Positions 26,348 to 36,226 are shown, counted from the first letter of the stretch. The stretch: DNA of 64,000 nt from Arthrobacter endolithicus (GCF_026627425.1 NZ_JAPNLH010000003.1:124001-188000), one strand, 5' to 3'. Translations and numbers: made by a program. The notes: generated from the letters alone by a model not told the origin.

Positions 26348-28984
26348 GTGACCGCTCCCACCGCTTTGTACCGCCGCTACCGTCCCGATTCGTTCGCGGA
26401 CGTTATTGGGCAGGAGCATGTGACCGAGCCGTTAATGGCGGCGCTGCAGAAGAACCGGGTCAATCACGCCTACCTCTTCTCCGGACCGCGTGGCTGCGGC
26501 AAGACGACGTCGGCCCGGATTCTGGCCCGCTGCCTCAACTGCGCGCAGGGACCGACTGCCATTCCCTGCGGCAAATGCGACAGCTGTATCGAACTCGCGC
26601 GAGGTGGCTCCGGTTCCCTGGACGTCATCGAAATAGACGCAGCGAGTCATGGCGGCGTGGATGACGCACGGGATCTGCGGGAACGTGCAACTTTTGCACC
26701 GGTCCGGGACCGCTACAAGATCTTCATCATCGATGAAGCTCATATGGTCACCTCCGCCGGCTTTAATGCTCTGCTGAAGATCGTTGAAGAGCCCCCGGAG
26801 CACATCAAATTCATCTTTGCGACCACGGAGCCGGACAAGGTGATTGGCACCATTCGTTCGCGGACTCATCATTACCCTTTCCGACTGGTCCCTCCGGAGC
26901 CGCTGATGGAGTATCTGGGCCTACTCTGCCGGCAGGAAAACGTTCCCGTGGCGCCGGGGGTCCTGTCCCTGGTGATCCGGGCAGGTGGCGGTTCGGTCCG
27001 CGATTCACTCTCGGTGCTGGATCAGCTGATGGCGGGCGCCGGGCCGGCCGGTCTGGACTATGAGCTGGCCGTCTCGCTACTGGGCTATACGCACGCGTCG
27101 CTCCTGGATGACGTCGTCGACGCTTTGGCAGCATCTGACGCGGGTACGGTTTTCAGGGCCGTGGACCGTGTGATTCAGACAGGTCATGACCCGCGGCGGT
27201 TCGTCGAGGACCTGCTGGAACGATTCCGCGACCTCATTATTGTCCGAGCCATGCCGGAAAGTGCCCATGCCGTCCTGCGCGGGATGCCAGAGGACCAGAT
27301 CGCCCGGATGCAGACGCAGTCCACTCAATTGGGTGCCGCGGAATTGTCCCGCGCGGCGGACGTTACCAACACTGCGCTAACGGAGATGACAGGCGCTACG
27401 TCACCGCGGCTGCATCTGGAATTGCTCAGTGCCCGGCTGTTGCTGCCCGGCGCCGACCAATCCGAGCGCGGAATGGGAGCACGCCTGGACAGGATAGAAC
27501 GCCGGCTCAGCTATGGCGGCGCAGACACATTACCGGCCGTTGAAAGTGCGACGGCGGACGGCAAGCCTGCCGGCTCAGCTGCAGCCAGCGGTCCGGCCGT
27601 TTCCGGGGATACGCCCTCGTCCGGCGCGGCTGAGGAGCGGCGAGGCAGTGCCCAAACCAAACCGGAGCCCTCGCCGCAGGATACGCATTCCGTTCCTGCC
27701 CCTGTGAGCCCCAGTCCGTTGGCCCCAGCGCAATCCGGTCGTCCTCCGTCGAATTCAGCAGCGTCGAGTTCAGAATCTGGAGCTGACTCGGCGCCAGCGG
27801 CCCAGCACGCACCGGCGGCTTCCGGCGCAACGGGAGTAGAGGTCCTCCGCCGGGCGTGGCCTGAGATTTTGGACAACCTGACGAAGGTCAAGCGAAGCAG
27901 CTGGGCGTTGGTTGCGCCTAACGCGACCCCGCAGACTTTTGACGGCGAGGTCCTGCAGCTATCGTTCAGCACTGCGGGCCTGGCCGGAGCCTTCAGCCGC
28001 GGTGATCATGCGGACAACCTTCGCGCGGCCATTCATAAAACCTTGGGGATGAATTGCCGGATCAATGCGGTCGCAGGAGATTCCTCTTCCGCGGGTTCGA
28101 GCGCTGAGCCAGACCCAAAAGCTCCTACTAGCCGGGCAGTTCCGGCAGGCCGGCCTCCCGCTGCCATGACGGCCGCCAATCCCGCGACGCCTGCGGGTGC
28201 AACCGGGGCCACAGGTACCGGCGGAACAGCGGATGCCGCCCGAACTGCGGGCAGCGGCGGAACAGCGGATGCCGCAGGCGCCCGCGCAATGCGTTCCGAC
28301 GCTTCGAGCCGTACCCCCGACGAGGCATCTGAAGACGCACCCAAGACGAACTCAGTTATCTCGTCGTGGGGGTATGAGCAGGAAGAGCCGCCTCCGCACG
28401 ACGAGGAACCGGCACCAGAATGGGGTGCTCCAGAGGCAGCCCGGCCTGACTTTCTATCCCGGGCAGCGGCGGATAGTCGGCCACCTGCCAGCCAGCGGCC
28501 CGGTCAGCAGCCCGGTCAACGGGCCGGTCAACGGGCCGGTCAACAATCCGATCACCGGCCCGCTGAGCCGGTGGACCCCGGTTGGGGGGCGATTGCCGAT
28601 GCCCCGGACTGGGCGGCGCCCGTACCGGCGTCGATATCCTTGCCTGCAACCGGAACCGCAGGCGGAGCTCCGACTGGATCTGCCAACGTTTGGGCGGCCG
28701 ATCAGTCCGTTCCCGCCGTGTTGCCGACCTCCAGCTCCACGTCGGCCGCAGACGCTGTAGCCGTCAAACCCAAGATGAGCCTCTACGAACGCCTCAAAAA
28801 CAGCCCGGAGGCCCAGGCTGGACGGGTGGCAGCGCCGCAGCGCAAAGTAGACTTGCCGTACGTTGAGGACATTCCGAGCGCGGATGACGAGACCATCGAG
28901 ACTTCGCAGCTGGTGGGGCGCGCCGCCGTGGAACGGATCCTCGGCGGCAGGCTGGTCGAAGAGCGCAGCTTGGGTGGCTCCTGA
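26348..28984 (+). CDS. dnaX: DNA polymerase III subunit gamma/tau
   Basis: The clamp-loader ATPase has a Walker A GPRGCGKT at residues 46-53, zinc Cys65/74/77/80, DEAH at 129-132 and sensor ATTEPDKV, followed by the gamma/tau domain III (to about 370). It then has a very long low-complexity Ala/Pro/Ser/Gly linker (about 400-780) interrupted by a folded segment around 495-580 ([18 protein letters not shown]), the tau-specific alpha-binding-type domain. At 878 residues it is long for DnaX. The GTG start is chosen since the family motif [10 protein letters not shown] follows at once; upstream in-frame ATGs at 26285 and 26318 are alternatives. No programmed frameshift signal seen. Confidence 0.94.
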   Translation: MTAPTALYRRYRPDSFADVIGQEHVTEPLMAALQKNRVNHAYLFSGPRGCGKTTSARILARCLNCAQGPTAIPCGKCDSCIELARGGSGSLDVIEIDAASHGGVDDARDLRERATFAPVRDRYKIFIIDEAHMVTSAGFNALLKIVEEPPEHIKFIFATTEPDKVIGTIRSRTHHYPFRLVPPEPLMEYLGLLCRQENVPVAPGVLSLVIRAGGGSVRDSLSVLDQLMAGAGPAGLDYELAVSLLGYTHASLLDDVVDALAASDAGTVFRAVDRVIQTGHDPRRFVEDLLERFRDLIIVRAMPESAHAVLRGMPEDQIARMQTQSTQLGAAELSRAADVTNTALTEMTGATSPRLHLELLSARLLLPGADQSERGMGARLDRIERRLSYGGADTLPAVESATADGKPAGSAAASGPAVSGDTPSSGAAEERRGSAQTKPEPSPQDTHSVPAPVSPSPLAPAQSGRPPSNSAASSSESGADSAPAAQHAPAASGATGVEVLRRAWPEILDNLTKVKRSSWALVAPNATPQTFDGEVLQLSFSTAGLAGAFSRGDHADNLRAAIHKTLGMNCRINAVAGDSSSAGSSAEPDPKAPTSRAVPAGRPPAAMTAANPATPAGATGATGTGGTADAARTAGSGGTADAAGARAMRSDASSRTPDEASEDAPKTNSVISSWGYEQEEPPPHDEEPAPEWGAPEAARPDFLSRAAADSRPPASQRPGQQPGQRAGQRAGQQSDHRPAEPVDPGWGAIADAPDWAAPVPASISLPATGTAGGAPTGSANVWAADQSVPAVLPTSSSTSAADAVAVKPKMSLYERLKNSPEAQAGRVAAPQRKVDLPYVEDIPSADDETIETSQLVGRAAVERILGGRLVEERSLGGS
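28215..28560. repeat. Short in-frame repeats within the dnaX linker
   Basis: GGCGGAACAGCGGATGCCGC occurs twice about 36 bases apart (near 28220 and 28256), and near 28500-28545 a 12-base unit of the type CGGGCCGGTCAA is repeated. They encode GGTADAA and GQRAGQ peptides in the disordered linker. Confidence 0.7.
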
Positions 28985-29108
28985 CGGTTATGCCTGCTGC
29001 GGCCGTCGACAAAGATCCGCAGCCGTCGGCAAAGAGCCGAGGCAACTGGGTGAGACCATCAACAAACTGCAAATGCAACCGCAACCGCAACAACAGAACG
29101 AGGAATGG

Positions 29109-29708
29109 GTGTACGAAGGAGCAGTTCAGGAGCTCATCGATGAGCTGGGGCGCCTGCCCGGAATCGGTCCGAAGTCCGCGCAACGACTCGCGTTCCATAT
29201 CCTCGAAGCGGATCAGGACGATATCAAGCGCCTGGTGACCGCCCTGGTGACAGTGAAGGAGCGGGTTAAGTTCTGTTCCATCTGCGGAAATGTGACGGAA
29301 CAGGATACGTGCAATATCTGCCGCGACTCCCGGCGCGACCCCACTGTCGTCTGCGTAGTTGAAGAGTCCAAGGATGTGGTGGCAGTGGAACGAACCCGTT
29401 CGTTTAGAGGCCGTTACCACGTGCTGGGAGGTGCTATCAATCCCATCGCCGGAGTGGGCCCGGAGCAACTGCGGATCCGCGAGCTCCTTACCCGGCTCAA
29501 CGACAGCCAGATCGAGGAGGTAATCATTGCCACGGACCCCAATCTGGAGGGCGAGGCGACGGCCACCTACCTGGCCAGGATGCTGAAGACAATCGGCATT
29601 CGCGTGACCCGCTTGGCCTCGGGTTTGCCGGTCGGTGGGGATTTGGAATATGCGGACGAGATCACCCTCGGCCGAGCTTTTGAGGGCCGGCGCAGCGCCA
29701 TCGGGTGA
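29109..29708 (+). CDS. recR: Recombination mediator RecR
   Basis: The 199-residue protein loads RecA at single-stranded gaps in the RecFOR pathway. It has the helix-hairpin-helix ([21 protein letters not shown]), a zinc finger with Cys56, Cys59, Cys68, Cys71, and a Toprim domain ([32 protein letters not shown]). A GTG start with GAGGA four to eight bases upstream gives the standard length. Separated from dnaX by 124 bp; the YbaB gene often found between them is absent. Confidence 0.96.
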   Translation: MYEGAVQELIDELGRLPGIGPKSAQRLAFHILEADQDDIKRLVTALVTVKERVKFCSICGNVTEQDTCNICRDSRRDPTVVCVVEESKDVVAVERTRSFRGRYHVLGGAINPIAGVGPEQLRIRELLTRLNDSQIEEVIIATDPNLEGEATATYLARMLKTIGIRVTRLASGLPVGGDLEYADEITLGRAFEGRRSAIG

Positions 29709-29858
29709 GCGCTCCCCAGCGTCTTACTCCTGCCATAAATTCAGCCGGGAACGGGATGGACGATAAACTGGGCCCAGCCGTCTGCCGCGCTGATCCATGG
29801 AAAACCTATTTGGGTAGAACCCGATCCGTGTCCAACGAGTCTCGGTGTCGCAAGAAGT

Positions 29859-29900
29859 CAGTGTTTAGCAGAGCCCTTCGGGAGATTGTCAGTGGTTAGC
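29859..29900. repeat. Direct repeat CAGTGKTTAGC upstream of lysC
   Basis: CAGTGTTTAGC (29859-29869) and CAGTGGTTAGC (29890-29900) are 31 bases apart, about three helical turns, ending 17 bases before lysC. Possible regulator half sites; no known riboswitch seen in the 208-bp leader. Confidence 0.45.
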
Positions 29901-29916
29901 CGATGAGTAGGCAGAT

Positions 29917-31203
29917 ATGAGCCTCATAGTTCAGAAGTACGGCGGATCTTCTGTGGCCGACGCCGCCGGAATCAAGCGAGTGGCCCGACGGATAGTGGAT
30001 ACCCAGCGTGCCGGCAACGAGGTCGTCGTCGTCGTTTCAGCGATGGGTGACACCACTGATGAACTGCTGGATTTGGCCTCCGAAGTGGCCGGGCGCCCTC
30101 CCGCACGGGAGTTGGACATGCTGATGACCGCCGGCGAACGGATTGCCATGGCCCTGCTGGCCATGGCAATCCACGATCAAGGCGCTGTGGCCCAGTCCTT
30201 TACCGGCAGCCAGGCCGGAATGATCACGGATGGGATTCACGGCAAGGCCCGGATTATTGATGTGGACCCGCACCGCGTTAGGACCGCCTTAGACAAGGGA
30301 AACGTGGCCATTGTGGCCGGATTCCAGGGCATGAGCCGGCAAACGCACGAAATCACCACTATGGGACGCGGGGGTTCTGACACGACGGCCGTCGCACTGG
30401 CGGCGGCGCTGGACGCGGACGTCTGTGAAATCTATACCGATGTGGACGGCGTCTACACCGCGGATCCCCGCGTGGTGAGCAGCGCCCGGAAGATCGATCG
30501 AATTTCCAGTGAAGAGATGCTGGAAATGGCGGCCTCCGGAGCGAAAATCCTACATTTGCGTTGTGTAGAATATGCCCGGCGGTTCGGGCTGCCAATTCAC
30601 GTTCGGTCCTCGTTCAGCGACCATGAGGGAACCTGGGTCCTGCCCAGCCCCGACGACAAAATCAAGATCTCAGAGGGAGTTGCCTTGGAGCAGCCAATTA
30701 TCTCCGGCGTCGCACACGACCGGTCCGAGGGCAAAGTCACCGTCGTCGGAGTACCCGATATTCCCGGAAAGGCCGCGGAGATCTTTGGCATTATTGCCGG
30801 CGCACATTCCAATATCGACATGATTGTGCAGAATATTTCAACCCGTGGGACGGGCCGAACGGATATTTCCTTCACCCTCCCGATGGTGGAAGGCGCCGAG
30901 GCCCTCGATGCGTTGCGCGCCGCGCAGGACTCCGTAGGCTTCGATTCGCTGATTTACGACGACCAGATTGGCAAGCTTTCACTGATTGGCGCGGGCATGC
31001 GGTCCAACCCAGGCGTCTCGTACAGGTTCTTCAAGGCGCTGTCCGATGCCGGCGTCAACATCGATCTGATTTCCACCTCGGAGATCCGTATCTCCGTGGT
31101 GACTCGGGCGGATCTGCTGGACACAGCCGTGCGCGCCGTCCATCAGGCATTTGACCTCGACGGTCAGGACGAAGTCACCGTCTATGGTGGTACGGGTCGC
31201 TGA
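29917..31203 (+). CDS. lysC: Aspartate kinase (lysine/threonine-sensitive type)
   Basis: The 428-residue product phosphorylates aspartate, the first step to lysine, threonine, methionine and diaminopimelate. It carries KYGGSSVA at the N-terminus, [13 protein letters not shown] and the [14 protein letters not shown] active-site loop, and two C-terminal ACT domains (from about residue 265) for feedback control. Length and arrangement match Corynebacterium LysC. Aspartate-semialdehyde dehydrogenase, often next, is not downstream here; a convergent small gene follows. Confidence 0.96.
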   Translation: MSLIVQKYGGSSVADAAGIKRVARRIVDTQRAGNEVVVVVSAMGDTTDELLDLASEVAGRPPARELDMLMTAGERIAMALLAMAIHDQGAVAQSFTGSQAGMITDGIHGKARIIDVDPHRVRTALDKGNVAIVAGFQGMSRQTHEITTMGRGGSDTTAVALAAALDADVCEIYTDVDGVYTADPRVVSSARKIDRISSEEMLEMAASGAKILHLRCVEYARRFGLPIHVRSSFSDHEGTWVLPSPDDKIKISEGVALEQPIISGVAHDRSEGKVTVVGVPDIPGKAAEIFGIIAGAHSNIDMIVQNISTRGTGRTDISFTLPMVEGAEALDALRAAQDSVGFDSLIYDDQIGKLSLIGAGMRSNPGVSYRFFKALSDAGVNIDLISTSEIRISVVTRADLLDTAVRAVHQAFDLDGQDEVTVYGGTGR

Positions 31204-31220
31204 ACGGATCAGCGCACGGA

Positions 31221-31436
31221 TCACTCCGGCGGCGTTTTGCGGACCGCGTAGTGGTGTCCCTCGGAGTCTGTTTCAACCTCGAAGTGGGCTAGGTCCTCCT
31301 CGGAAGCCTTCTCAAAATCGTCGTGCAGATGAACCACCGGCGTATCAGAGTCCAACCGGTCCGCAGGGCCGAAGACCCGCTGCAGATGATCGGTGAACTT
31401 CATGAATCTCGCCATTCTGGGTTGCTTCTCAGTCAT
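31221..31436 (-). CDS. Small protein of unknown function, paralogue A
   Basis: This 71-residue soluble acidic protein matches no family I know. The segment FMKFTDHLQRVFGPAD and the tail GHHYAVRK align with the neighbouring 74-residue protein (FMRATGKLRMIFGPAS and GSTYLVPK), so the two are paralogues. The ATG at 31436 has GGGAAGGGG upstream; an in-frame ATG seven codons earlier is possible. It follows paralogue B on the same strand with a 124-bp gap. Confidence 0.7.
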   Translation of the reverse strand: MTEKQPRMARFMKFTDHLQRVFGPADRLDSDTPVVHLHDDFEKASEEDLAHFEVETDSEGHHYAVRKTPPE

Positions 31437-31560
31437 TGCCAACACCCCTTCCCTCATTCGTTTAAGGTGATGCCCAACAGTTCCCAGCTTACGCCCGAAA
31501 GGACTCAATGGGCCGGTATCACCGGTTCGGTACCTGCTTGGTGAGCGTGCACCCGCTGGG

Positions 31561-31785
31561 TCAGCGCAGTGACTGGTCTTCGGCATCCTTGGGCACCAGA
31601 TAGGTGCTGCCGTCGGGGCGGCGAACCGTAGTCCGCTGCTGGGCTTGGAGTTCCTGGCGGTGCAGCAGCTGTTTGTTCTCCTCAGTCATTTCATGAGTAA
31701 GCGAACTGCTCGAAGCGGGTCCAAAAATCATCCGTAGCTTACCGGTAGCCCGCATGAATTTTTCCACGAAACTTTTCTCCGGCAT
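31561..31785 (-). CDS. Small protein of unknown function, paralogue B
   Basis: This 74-residue protein has AAGGGGAG in good position before its ATG. It shares an N-terminal FMRxTxxLxxIFGPA helix-like motif and a C-terminal DGSTYLVPK with paralogue A; the middle is Gln/Glu rich. It starts 92 bp from a divergent MarR gene with a perfect palindrome between, so it is likely under that regulator's control. No signal peptide or membrane helix. Confidence 0.72.
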   Translation of the reverse strand: MPEKSFVEKFMRATGKLRMIFGPASSSSLTHEMTEENKQLLHRQELQAQQRTTVRRPDGSTYLVPKDAEDQSLR

Positions 31786-31835
31786 GTACTCCCCTTGTTC
31801 GTGCAGTCGCTGTTCAGGAGCTAATAGTATCGTGA

Positions 31836-31853
31836 TAGTTAGTGCACTAACTA
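31836..31853. promoter_or_regulatory. Perfect 18-bp palindrome, probable MarR operator
   Basis: TAGTTAGTGCACTAACTA is self-complementary throughout. It lies in the 92-bp gap between paralogue B and the MarR gene, 24 bases before the MarR start. Size and symmetry are typical of MarR dimer sites. Confidence 0.75.
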
Positions 31854-31877
31854 ATGCCCGCAGGAGGAGAGAGATTG

Positions 31878-32363
31878 ATGGAAGAGACAGGGGACGACCT
31901 TCGGCTGGAGCGGCAGCTTTGTTTCGCTTTGAGTGTCGCCTCGCGGAGCGTGGTCGGCGCCTACAAACCCGTGCTGGCACCGTTGGGCCTGACCCACCCG
32001 CAGTACCTGGTAATGCTCGCCCTCTGGGAGGACAGCCCGCAAACAGTCAAGGACATCAGCGCGGCCTTGCTGCTGGAGCCGGCCACCTTGTCACCGCTGC
32101 TGAAACGGCTGGAATCCGCAGGCTTGGTCAGCCGTGCCCGGGCCCAAAACGACGAACGCGCTCTTGCCATCGGGCTGACCCCTTCCGGCATTGCCCTGCG
32201 CCAACGTGCACTTTCGATACCCGCAACGATGGCCGCCCGGCTCGGACTGAGCAGGGGCGACGTCCAAGCCCTGCATGCTGCTATGACCTCAATGACCTCG
32301 GCAACTTTGTCCCCGTCAGGACTTGGTGGCCATCCGCCGACGGCTGAGACAATGGAGCCATGA
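31878..32363 (+). CDS. MarR-family transcription regulator
   Basis: The 161-residue regulator has a winged helix-turn-helix at about residues 55-100 (PQTVKDISAALLLEPATLSPLLKRLESAGLV) with the wing ARAQNDERALAIGLT. The upstream part, HPQYLVMLALWED, is close to OhrR/MarR proteins. No Cys is seen at the OhrR sensing position near residue 20-ish except Cys in ERQLCFALS, which does match the OhrR-type sensing Cys location; redox sensing is therefore possible. The ATG at 31878 follows AGGAGGAGA. Its stop overlaps the start of the next gene (ATGA). Confidence 0.87.
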   Translation: MEETGDDLRLERQLCFALSVASRSVVGAYKPVLAPLGLTHPQYLVMLALWEDSPQTVKDISAALLLEPATLSPLLKRLESAGLVSRARAQNDERALAIGLTPSGIALRQRALSIPATMAARLGLSRGDVQALHAAMTSMTSATLSPSGLGGHPPTAETMEP

Positions 32364-33280
32364 CGGTTCCCGAGGTTGCCCTGAGCGCACTGCAGCCCGA
32401 GCAGTGGATGCAACGGCAGCAGGCCCACGAACAGCGGGTCGCCCGGTATGCGGATCCCTATCTTCAGCGCCGCTCGGCCGGCTTGAAACATCCGGTGGAA
32501 GATTTTCTCTTTACGTACTACTCGCACAAACCCGGGCAGCTTCGCCGCTGGCATCCCGGTGCCGGGGTTGTGCTGGCAGGTCAGCAGGCCCAGGACAGGC
32601 TGGCGTGGAAGCACTACCGGATGGCCGACGACGTCGAACGCCGGGCTGTCGGGCTGCCGGACGGTTGTCCGGGCGTAGTTTTTGACGCCCAGTCCTTTTG
32701 CACCGGACGCCGGGAGGTACTTGACTTCACCCGGATCATTCTGCAGCGCACCGCCGCCCGGCCGGCCCAGTTCGGATGTTTCGGACTGCACGAGTGGGCC
32801 ATGGTCTATCGGCAGCAGAGTAACCAGGTGCGCCATGACTATCTCTCCTTGCGGCTGGGTCCGGCAGGAACGGATGAGGTGGTGGAGAAGAGCAGGATCC
32901 GCTGCACGCATTTTGATGCCTACCGTTTTTACACTCCGCAGGCGGCGCCGCTCAATGAGCTGGAACCGACGCGGGAGAACCAGCGGGATCTGGAGCAACC
33001 GGGATGCCTGCACGCCAATATGGATCTCTACAAGTGGGCCTACAAACTGGGTCCGGCGCTATCCAGCGAACTCGTCATGGATTGTTTCGAATTATCGTGG
33101 CAGATCCGCGCGATGGACATGATGGCCTCGCCGTATGACCTTTCCGACTGGGGCTACCCGCCGATCACCATCGAAACCGCCGCAGGAAAATCTGAGTACG
33201 TCGCCCAGCAGCGGCATTTCAGCAGCCGCTCCGCGCAGCTAAGGACAAGGCTGCTGGACGCGCTTGTGCCACTGGGCTGA
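32360..33280 (+). CDS. Conserved actinobacterial protein, databases often say 3-methyladenine DNA glycosylase
   Basis: The 306-residue soluble protein contains WKHYR, FGLHEWAMVY, RCTHFDAYRFY, NMDLYKWAYKL and MASPYDL motifs, conserved across actinobacteria under the label 3-methyladenine DNA glycosylase. It has no helix-hairpin-helix of the AlkA/Tag kind and no AAG-type motif that I can see, so the label should be treated with caution; many conserved His, Tyr and Asp residues suggest an enzyme. Translation is coupled to the MarR gene by ATGA. Confidence 0.65.
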   Translation: MTVPEVALSALQPEQWMQRQQAHEQRVARYADPYLQRRSAGLKHPVEDFLFTYYSHKPGQLRRWHPGAGVVLAGQQAQDRLAWKHYRMADDVERRAVGLPDGCPGVVFDAQSFCTGRREVLDFTRIILQRTAARPAQFGCFGLHEWAMVYRQQSNQVRHDYLSLRLGPAGTDEVVEKSRIRCTHFDAYRFYTPQAAPLNELEPTRENQRDLEQPGCLHANMDLYKWAYKLGPALSSELVMDCFELSWQIRAMDMMASPYDLSDWGYPPITIETAAGKSEYVAQQRHFSSRSAQLRTRLLDALVPLG

Positions 33281-33303
33281 ATCCGCACCGCGGCTTTAAC
33301 CCG

Positions 33304-33344
33304 GCGAGGGCCGCCGTCGGGGTTAAACCGACGGCGGCCCTCGC
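33304..33344. terminator. Perfect 17-bp hairpin, bidirectional terminator
   Basis: GCGAGGGCCGCCGTCGG and its exact complement surround a seven-base loop GGTTAAA, between convergent genes. Confidence 0.85.
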
Positions 33345-33371
33345 TGCCCGGCTGCTGGGCCCTAACTACCT

Positions 33372-36125
33372 CTATTTGCTCCCGGAAGGCGTCACCTGGA
33401 AGGCCCCGAAGGACAGCTGATGTCCAGCCGAATCCAGTACTACCAGATCGTCCATGCCGTTCTTGGCATCGGCCGGCAGCACAAAGTCAAAGCTGTTTTG
33501 CTGGTTCGGAAAGTACCAGCCGATCGGGGTGCTGTGCTTGTTCAGGTAGACGTAGTACCACTGGCCGAAGCCGGCATTGTGGACCGTCACCGTCTGACCC
33601 GTACGGTATTTGTCCGTCCCAAGCCCCAAGTCAACCGGCGCCGTTCCCTTCAGCTTCTGCACAGACAACTCGGGCGTAAAGCCGGGCTTAGCTGGCTGGA
33701 CCACCAGGAGCGTTGGTTGCCCCGTTAGCTGCAATGCCGCTGATTTGGCACCGTTTTCGGCACTTACTCCCACCGAAACTCCGGCTACGTGCCCGGCCGC
33801 AATGTCCGCAGCCGTCACTGCGTAGCTGCTCGTGGCGGTGGCGGATTCTCCGACGCCAAGAGCGGACTGGGAGAAGCTGATTCCGCTGGCGGCCAGGTTA
33901 CTCAGGGCCACGTTGCCGGTATTGGTCACCGTATAGCTGTAGTCGATGGTGTCTCCGACTGCGGCATAGGGCCAGCCCGGCGTCTTCGCGGTCCAGCGGA
34001 CGCTCACGGTGCCGGTGAGCCGGGGATTACGGACCAGTAGGTCCACTTCTTCTCCGGTGACGGCCAAGGTATGGTCTACCGAGTTGTTGTCCGCGCCGGT
34101 GACCCAGCTGGACGTCGGCACGAAGTAACCCTGCGCTGCTTCGGTTGCAGTCACCGTGTGCTTGGGTGTGGAGCACACGTAGGACGCACCCACGGCGAGG
34201 GCGCCGAAGCGGCAGTTTCCGCCGCCGTCGGCCGGTATGAACGGCGCGAAGTTCCCGGAAATCGGGCGGACCGATTCGGTGATGTTTCCGGCGCTGTAGA
34301 TCCTGAATTTGTACGGCACGGCATCGCCGGGCGTGTAGGGGCTGGCTGCCAGGTCGCGGCCGGCATCTTTACGCTGACCGTATACGTAGGCTCCCGTGAC
34401 GTTGGCGGTGGCACCGCCGGTGATGGTCACGATCGCCGCCGTCTGGATTTTGCCGGTTCCGGTGTCGAGCACGCCGGTCAGCGTTTGGTTGCCGGCTTTC
34501 AGGTACGACGGCGACGTCACCGGCAGCTGGATCGTCACCGTGGCGCCGCCCGGGACGGCGGGGACGTGGACCGCGTCCGAGGTCCAGTCCACGGCGTCCT
34601 GCAGCGAGAGCGTACTGGCCGGGAGCGGTTGGGAGTCCTTGTTGCTAATGCTGAAATTGAGCGTTGTGCTTGCGCCATTGGGCACCGAAGCGGGAGCTGC
34701 CGTGACGCTGGCGCACAGCGGAGCAAGCCAGGTCTGGTCGAATTTGCCGAACGTGATGGTGTTGCTGTCGCCCTCATAAAGCACGCCGAAGGTTCCGTCG
34801 CTTAGGGCGGTGATGGTGGAATAGGACATTGCGCCGGACTTGAATTGGCGTGCGCTGCTCCAGCTGGCGCCATCGTCGCAGGAATATCGGACCGTGCCGT
34901 TGCTGCGGCTGGACGTACTGGCGGCGTTGGAAAACAGCAGCTTCTTCGCATCCGCCGAGCCGGCGGGAGCCGCGGGGTACATCCGCGTGAGGCCCGCGTT
35001 GTTGGTCGGGTCGATCAGCGACGCGTTATTGCTGACCGCACCGTAGCTGGCGCCGCCGTCCGTTGAGATGGCGGTTTTGCGGCCGTGACCGCCGGCGCTG
35101 TCACGCGAGTTCAGCATGACGTTTCCGTTGGAGAGCTCGACGGCTTTGTTTTCATCCATCCCGGTGCCGGTCGGCGTACCCATCTGCCAGCTCCTGCCAT
35201 GGTCATCGGAATAGACACTGTAGGCCTGGAGCGTGGTGCTGCCGTTGGGCTGGATGATTTTTCCGGCAAACTGCTGGATCAGCCGCCCCGCGTGGGCTCC
35301 GTATTTTAGCTGGATGCCCTCGCCGGAGCTGGCGAACATGCTGACAACGCCGCCGACATTTTGGACACCGCCAACGGCCGCGCCGTTGGGCTTGACGACG
35401 TTGGTAATCAACGGTCCGGCGAAGTCAGCGTATTTGGAGCCCCTCGAGTAGGTTGACGGCGTCGGCAGGGCCGGCTGATTGGCCGGGTCCGTTGACCAGC
35501 TCACTCCACCGTCGGTTGAGACCGATACCTCGCTGCTGATCACATTGACGTTCGTATCATCGTTGCCGATGACACTGCCGCCGAAGCCCTGATTTTTGGA
35601 ATACACGTGGAAGTTAAAGACGGTGCCGGTCGTCTTGTCCACCACGTAGCTCGGGTCGCTGAAACCGTAGCGCTGCGACCCGGCGGAGCTTTCCTGTCCG
35701 CGGGCAATGTAGGTCGGAGCGCCCCAACTGGCGCCGTTGTCGGTGCTGCGCCGCTGCACGATCGAGTTGGCGGACGGGGCATCAGCGCCGTCGGGCCGTC
35801 CGTCGTAGGCGGCCAGCAGGACGCCGTTTCCGAGATCAGCCATGGCGACAATGCGGTAATACCGCCCTAAGACCGGATCGATGGCATTGTCGCCGTTGCT
35901 GGCCAGCACCTGCTCGGTGTAGCTGCCCGGCGGAGACGTCGGGGTGGTGCCATTCGCCGGAAAGGGGTTCAGTGCAGCGCTGGCCGGCACCGCCACCGAG
36001 GCGATCAGGGCCGCGGCAGCCATGCCCGCCGCGGCAGCTTTACCCGCCCGCCGCCATCGGAGGTTCCTTCTGTCGGGTTTCCTCACTTGTTTCCTCAAAG
36101 ACAGAACACTAATTGGCAGCTGCAT
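33372..36125 (-). CDS. Secreted exo-alpha-sialidase (GH33) with C-terminal accessory domains
   Basis: The 917-residue protein has a long twin-basic signal region and cleavage likely after ASVAVPASA near residue 50. The catalytic six-blade propeller spans about 60-470: YRIVAM with the first arginine of the triad (Arg91), YDGRPDGADAP, and five Asp boxes (STDNGASW, STDGGVSW, SDDHGRSW, STDGGASY, CDDGASW). Ig-like and DUF11-type repeat domains (about 480-830) and an ~80-residue C-terminal module follow, as in Micromonospora and Actinomyces sialidases. No LPXTG is seen. It releases terminal sialic acids outside the cell. No sialate uptake or nanA/nanE gene is in the window. Confidence 0.9.
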   Translation of the reverse strand: MQLPISVLSLRKQVRKPDRRNLRWRRAGKAAAAGMAAAALIASVAVPASAALNPFPANGTTPTSPPGSYTEQVLASNGDNAIDPVLGRYYRIVAMADLGNGVLLAAYDGRPDGADAPSANSIVQRRSTDNGASWGAPTYIARGQESSAGSQRYGFSDPSYVVDKTTGTVFNFHVYSKNQGFGGSVIGNDDTNVNVISSEVSVSTDGGVSWSTDPANQPALPTPSTYSRGSKYADFAGPLITNVVKPNGAAVGGVQNVGGVVSMFASSGEGIQLKYGAHAGRLIQQFAGKIIQPNGSTTLQAYSVYSDDHGRSWQMGTPTGTGMDENKAVELSNGNVMLNSRDSAGGHGRKTAISTDGGASYGAVSNNASLIDPTNNAGLTRMYPAAPAGSADAKKLLFSNAASTSSRSNGTVRYSCDDGASWSSARQFKSGAMSYSTITALSDGTFGVLYEGDSNTITFGKFDQTWLAPLCASVTAAPASVPNGASTTLNFSISNKDSQPLPASTLSLQDAVDWTSDAVHVPAVPGGATVTIQLPVTSPSYLKAGNQTLTGVLDTGTGKIQTAAIVTITGGATANVTGAYVYGQRKDAGRDLAASPYTPGDAVPYKFRIYSAGNITESVRPISGNFAPFIPADGGGNCRFGALAVGASYVCSTPKHTVTATEAAQGYFVPTSSWVTGADNNSVDHTLAVTGEEVDLLVRNPRLTGTVSVRWTAKTPGWPYAAVGDTIDYSYTVTNTGNVALSNLAASGISFSQSALGVGESATATSSYAVTAADIAAGHVAGVSVGVSAENGAKSAALQLTGQPTLLVVQPAKPGFTPELSVQKLKGTAPVDLGLGTDKYRTGQTVTVHNAGFGQWYYVYLNKHSTPIGWYFPNQQNSFDFVLPADAKNGMDDLVVLDSAGHQLSFGAFQVTPSGSK

Positions 36126-36178
36126 TGGCGGAGACCTCTCGTGGACGGATTGATTACACGTGCTACATAGAACGTCCT

Positions 36179-36194
36179 ACCACCATAGTGTGGT
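36179..36194. promoter_or_regulatory. Small inverted repeat upstream of the sialidase
   Basis: ACCAC-N6-GTGGT lies about 55 bases before the sialidase start, a plausible operator. Only 5-bp arms, so weak. Confidence 0.3.
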
Positions 36195-36226
36195 CCCAGT
36201 CACGTTTCAAGCGATGCAGAAATGTT

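Noticed and set aside
28863-29108. Longer RecR N-terminus
   Set aside because: It overlaps the dnaX 3' end in another frame; the GTG at 29109 has a proper ribosome site and gives the standard 199 residues.
29709-29916. Riboswitch or T-box in the lysC leader
   Set aside because: No lysine-riboswitch junction motifs, no T-box sequence and no terminator/antiterminator pair could be seen.
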